DNA of 64,000 bases. It comes from Rotaria sordida (lineage: Eukaryota; Rotifera; Eurotatoria; Philodinida; Philodinidae). Every line of letters begins with the position of its first letter. Within the stretch, counting starts at the first letter, position 1. The stretch is from positions 111,934-175,933 of the forward strand of contig CAJNOL010000248.1 in the NCBI GenBank assembly GCA_905250125.1, read 5' to 3'. This document shows, one piece after another, positions 63,101 to 64,000 of this stretch. The notes beneath the pieces were generated by a model. That model saw only the letters and a program-made list of their open reading frames with translations, ran no database searches and was not told the DNA's origin. The position numbers and the translations under genes are program-made.

Positions 63101-64000
63101 TTTGTGATTTCTTTAAAAGTTAAATGAATAGAAATTTTAAATATGATATAAATAAGTAGTCTTATTGTCATATCATTTGAGATATGAAACAATTCAAGTA
63201 TCTAGTTATAGAAATATCTAGAAAATAATATATGCAAAAATTTTTTTGTTTTTTTCTTACAAATTAAATTAGAGTTTTGAAGTAAATAGAAAATATATAT
63301 ATTATTCAATATATATATATATAAATTAGTTTGAATCAATTATACTATTTTTATCCATGGAAATAGATCCATACATCTTTATCAAACAATTCACATTTCT
63401 TTTTCGATCGAATGACAATTCATATTATGTTCACTTAAATGTTCAACAAAAAAAATAATAAGCTCCTATTTATCTGTATCAATTATAGAAAATTAACTTG
63501 AAAATATTTCATTGAAACTTATTTAAAAATTCAGAAAAATATCAAAGAAAATAAACAACAACTTACAACATGTTATTGGTGCTTTATCATCAAACAACTA
63601 GAATTATTAAATATATTCTAAAAACTTATTCAATGAATATATTTACATACTTTGATTAATACTTCATCATATAATTTACTTTTAATTTGAACACCCAAAG
63701 AACAATAGTTGCTTAAACCTAAAACATCAAGTACTTGATAATGACATCAACTATTAAATAAATCCTCAGATACTCACTATTTATATATTTATTTATTTCT
63801 TCTTCTTTGTTTTTAATCATTTTTTCAAGTTCTTCTTTTTCATTTTTGAGTTTCTGTTGTTCTGACAACAGTATTTCAATTTCATGAGGTTCTGTATGTA
63901 ATTCATTTTCATCAATAGTTAATGGTGGTGGTGGTGGTGGAGAAAATGATGAAGGTGTGGGTGTGGGTGTGGGTGTGGGTGTGGGTGTGGGTGTGGGTGT
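60110..64000 (-). CDS. Divergent cyclophilin-like protein, partial
   Basis: Nine exons seen (transcript order): 63778->64000, 63651-63718, 63567-63597, 60789-60878, 60687-60726, 60524-60630, 60434-60462, 60318-60375, 60110-60264. The N-terminus lies beyond the right edge. The visible start is a (Thr-Pro)n run, six prolines, then a Glu/Lys coiled coil (LSEQQKLKNEKEELEKMIKN). A cyclophilin fold follows: KLYDEVLIKLFDDKAPITCL, YFRATC, KYIEGGEIFAYV, HHDKPALLSM, NTTKFIITLGEMPSLDETHI, VFGEIMQGFEVFELINREAV, closing with a CGE end typical of cyclophilins. Key catalytic positions are changed: the Arg of FHRVI is Tyr, the Gln of QGG is Glu, Phe113 is Ile and Trp121 is Ser (CypA numbering), so prolyl isomerase activity is unlikely and a binding role is inferred. 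A 2.7-kb intron (60879-63566) holds repeats. Confidence 0.82.
61010..61332. mobile_element. GGTAAC-rich MITE
   Basis: Terminal inverted repeats AGGGGTGGGAAGTTACCGTT (left) and AACGGTAACTTCCCACTCCT (right). The body is packed with GGTAAC/GTTACC motifs and is itself an inverted repeat (GAGTTATCACTTCCATTCGA against TCGAATGGAAGTGATAATTC). The ends resemble hAT-type non-autonomous elements. It interrupts the cyclophilin intron; the open frame 60954-61181 inside is spurious. Confidence 0.8.
61940..62365. repeat. Palindrome in the cyclophilin intron
   Basis: Arms about 61940-62100 and 62205-62365: AAAAGTTATGATCATTTTAT with AACGGTTATAACTTTT, TTTATGACTCATCCC with GGGATGAGTCATAAA, and GATTATTCGGAGAATTACAT with ATGTTACTCTCCAAATAATC. 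No frame. Confidence 0.85.
63956..64000 (+). repeat. TGTGGG hexamer run
   Basis: Seven full TGTGGG units and a half unit, reaching the window edge. On the minus strand it reads as alternating Thr-Pro codons in the frame of the cyclophilin-like gene. The same hexamer is the telomere repeat reported in bdelloid rotifers (established knowledge). Its total length beyond the edge is unknown. Confidence 0.9.

Noticed and set aside
63956-64000. A true chromosome end (telomere)
   Set aside because: The frame of the cyclophilin-like gene runs into the repeat and gene-bearing sequence lies directly next to it, so an interstitial or coding repeat is more likely. The window edge prevents certainty.
1-64000. 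CRISPR arrays, operons, prokaryotic regulatory sites
   Set aside because: The genes are spliced and animal-like; the only regular repeats are a 21-bp minisatellite and microsatellites without spacers.

Overview
The window is AT-rich animal DNA with intron-bearing genes. Most introns are 50-90 bp with GT..AG ends; a second class of 0.9-3.7 kb is largely filled with repeats. The compact introns, the secreted NHL-repeat gene and a TGTGGG hexamer run (the telomere repeat type known from bdelloid rotifers) point to a bdelloid rotifer. That assignment is inference. I see no tRNA, rRNA or CRISPR array. A 10-base assembly gap lies at 44036-44045.

Layout, left to right: a possible first exon of a gene leaving the window (386-466); RPTOR/raptor (minus, 1878-12780, 9 exons); MZT2/MOZART2 (minus, 13040-13234); LMBRD1-type lysosomal cobalamin transporter (minus, 14370-20624, 14 exons); a secreted protein ending in a Hedgehog-type autoprocessing (Hint/HOG) domain without the Hedge signalling domain (plus, 20959-22167), divergent from LMBRD1; a broken gene relic near 23.2 kb; a TRIM-like protein with two B-boxes, coiled coil, FN3 and a discoidin-like C-terminus (minus, 24917-29301); a transposon graveyard (29.5-35.4 kb) with integrase and mariner relics; an NHL-repeat beta-propeller gene with unresolved 5' end (minus, 35569-38970); a repeat-rich gap with a 21-bp minisatellite and a 1.5-kb palindrome; a VGLL4-like TEAD cofactor with three Tondu motifs (minus, 44750-45712); an LRRC74-like leucine-rich-repeat protein (minus, 47861-50493); a 4-kb gene-poor stretch; stomatin with two alternative first coding exons (plus, 54488-57846); and a divergent, probably inactive cyclophilin running off the right edge (minus, 60110->64000).

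The genes are unrelated housekeeping and signalling functions (mTORC1, gamma-tubulin, cobalamin export, Hippo output, membrane scaffolding), not an operon-like system. The striking feature is the number of long imperfect palindromes of several families, mostly in the large introns, with diverged half-copies elsewhere. The most novel gene is the HOG-only secreted protein. Exon joins were made by eye from splice motifs, reading-frame phase and protein family similarity; each resolved gene closes in frame.
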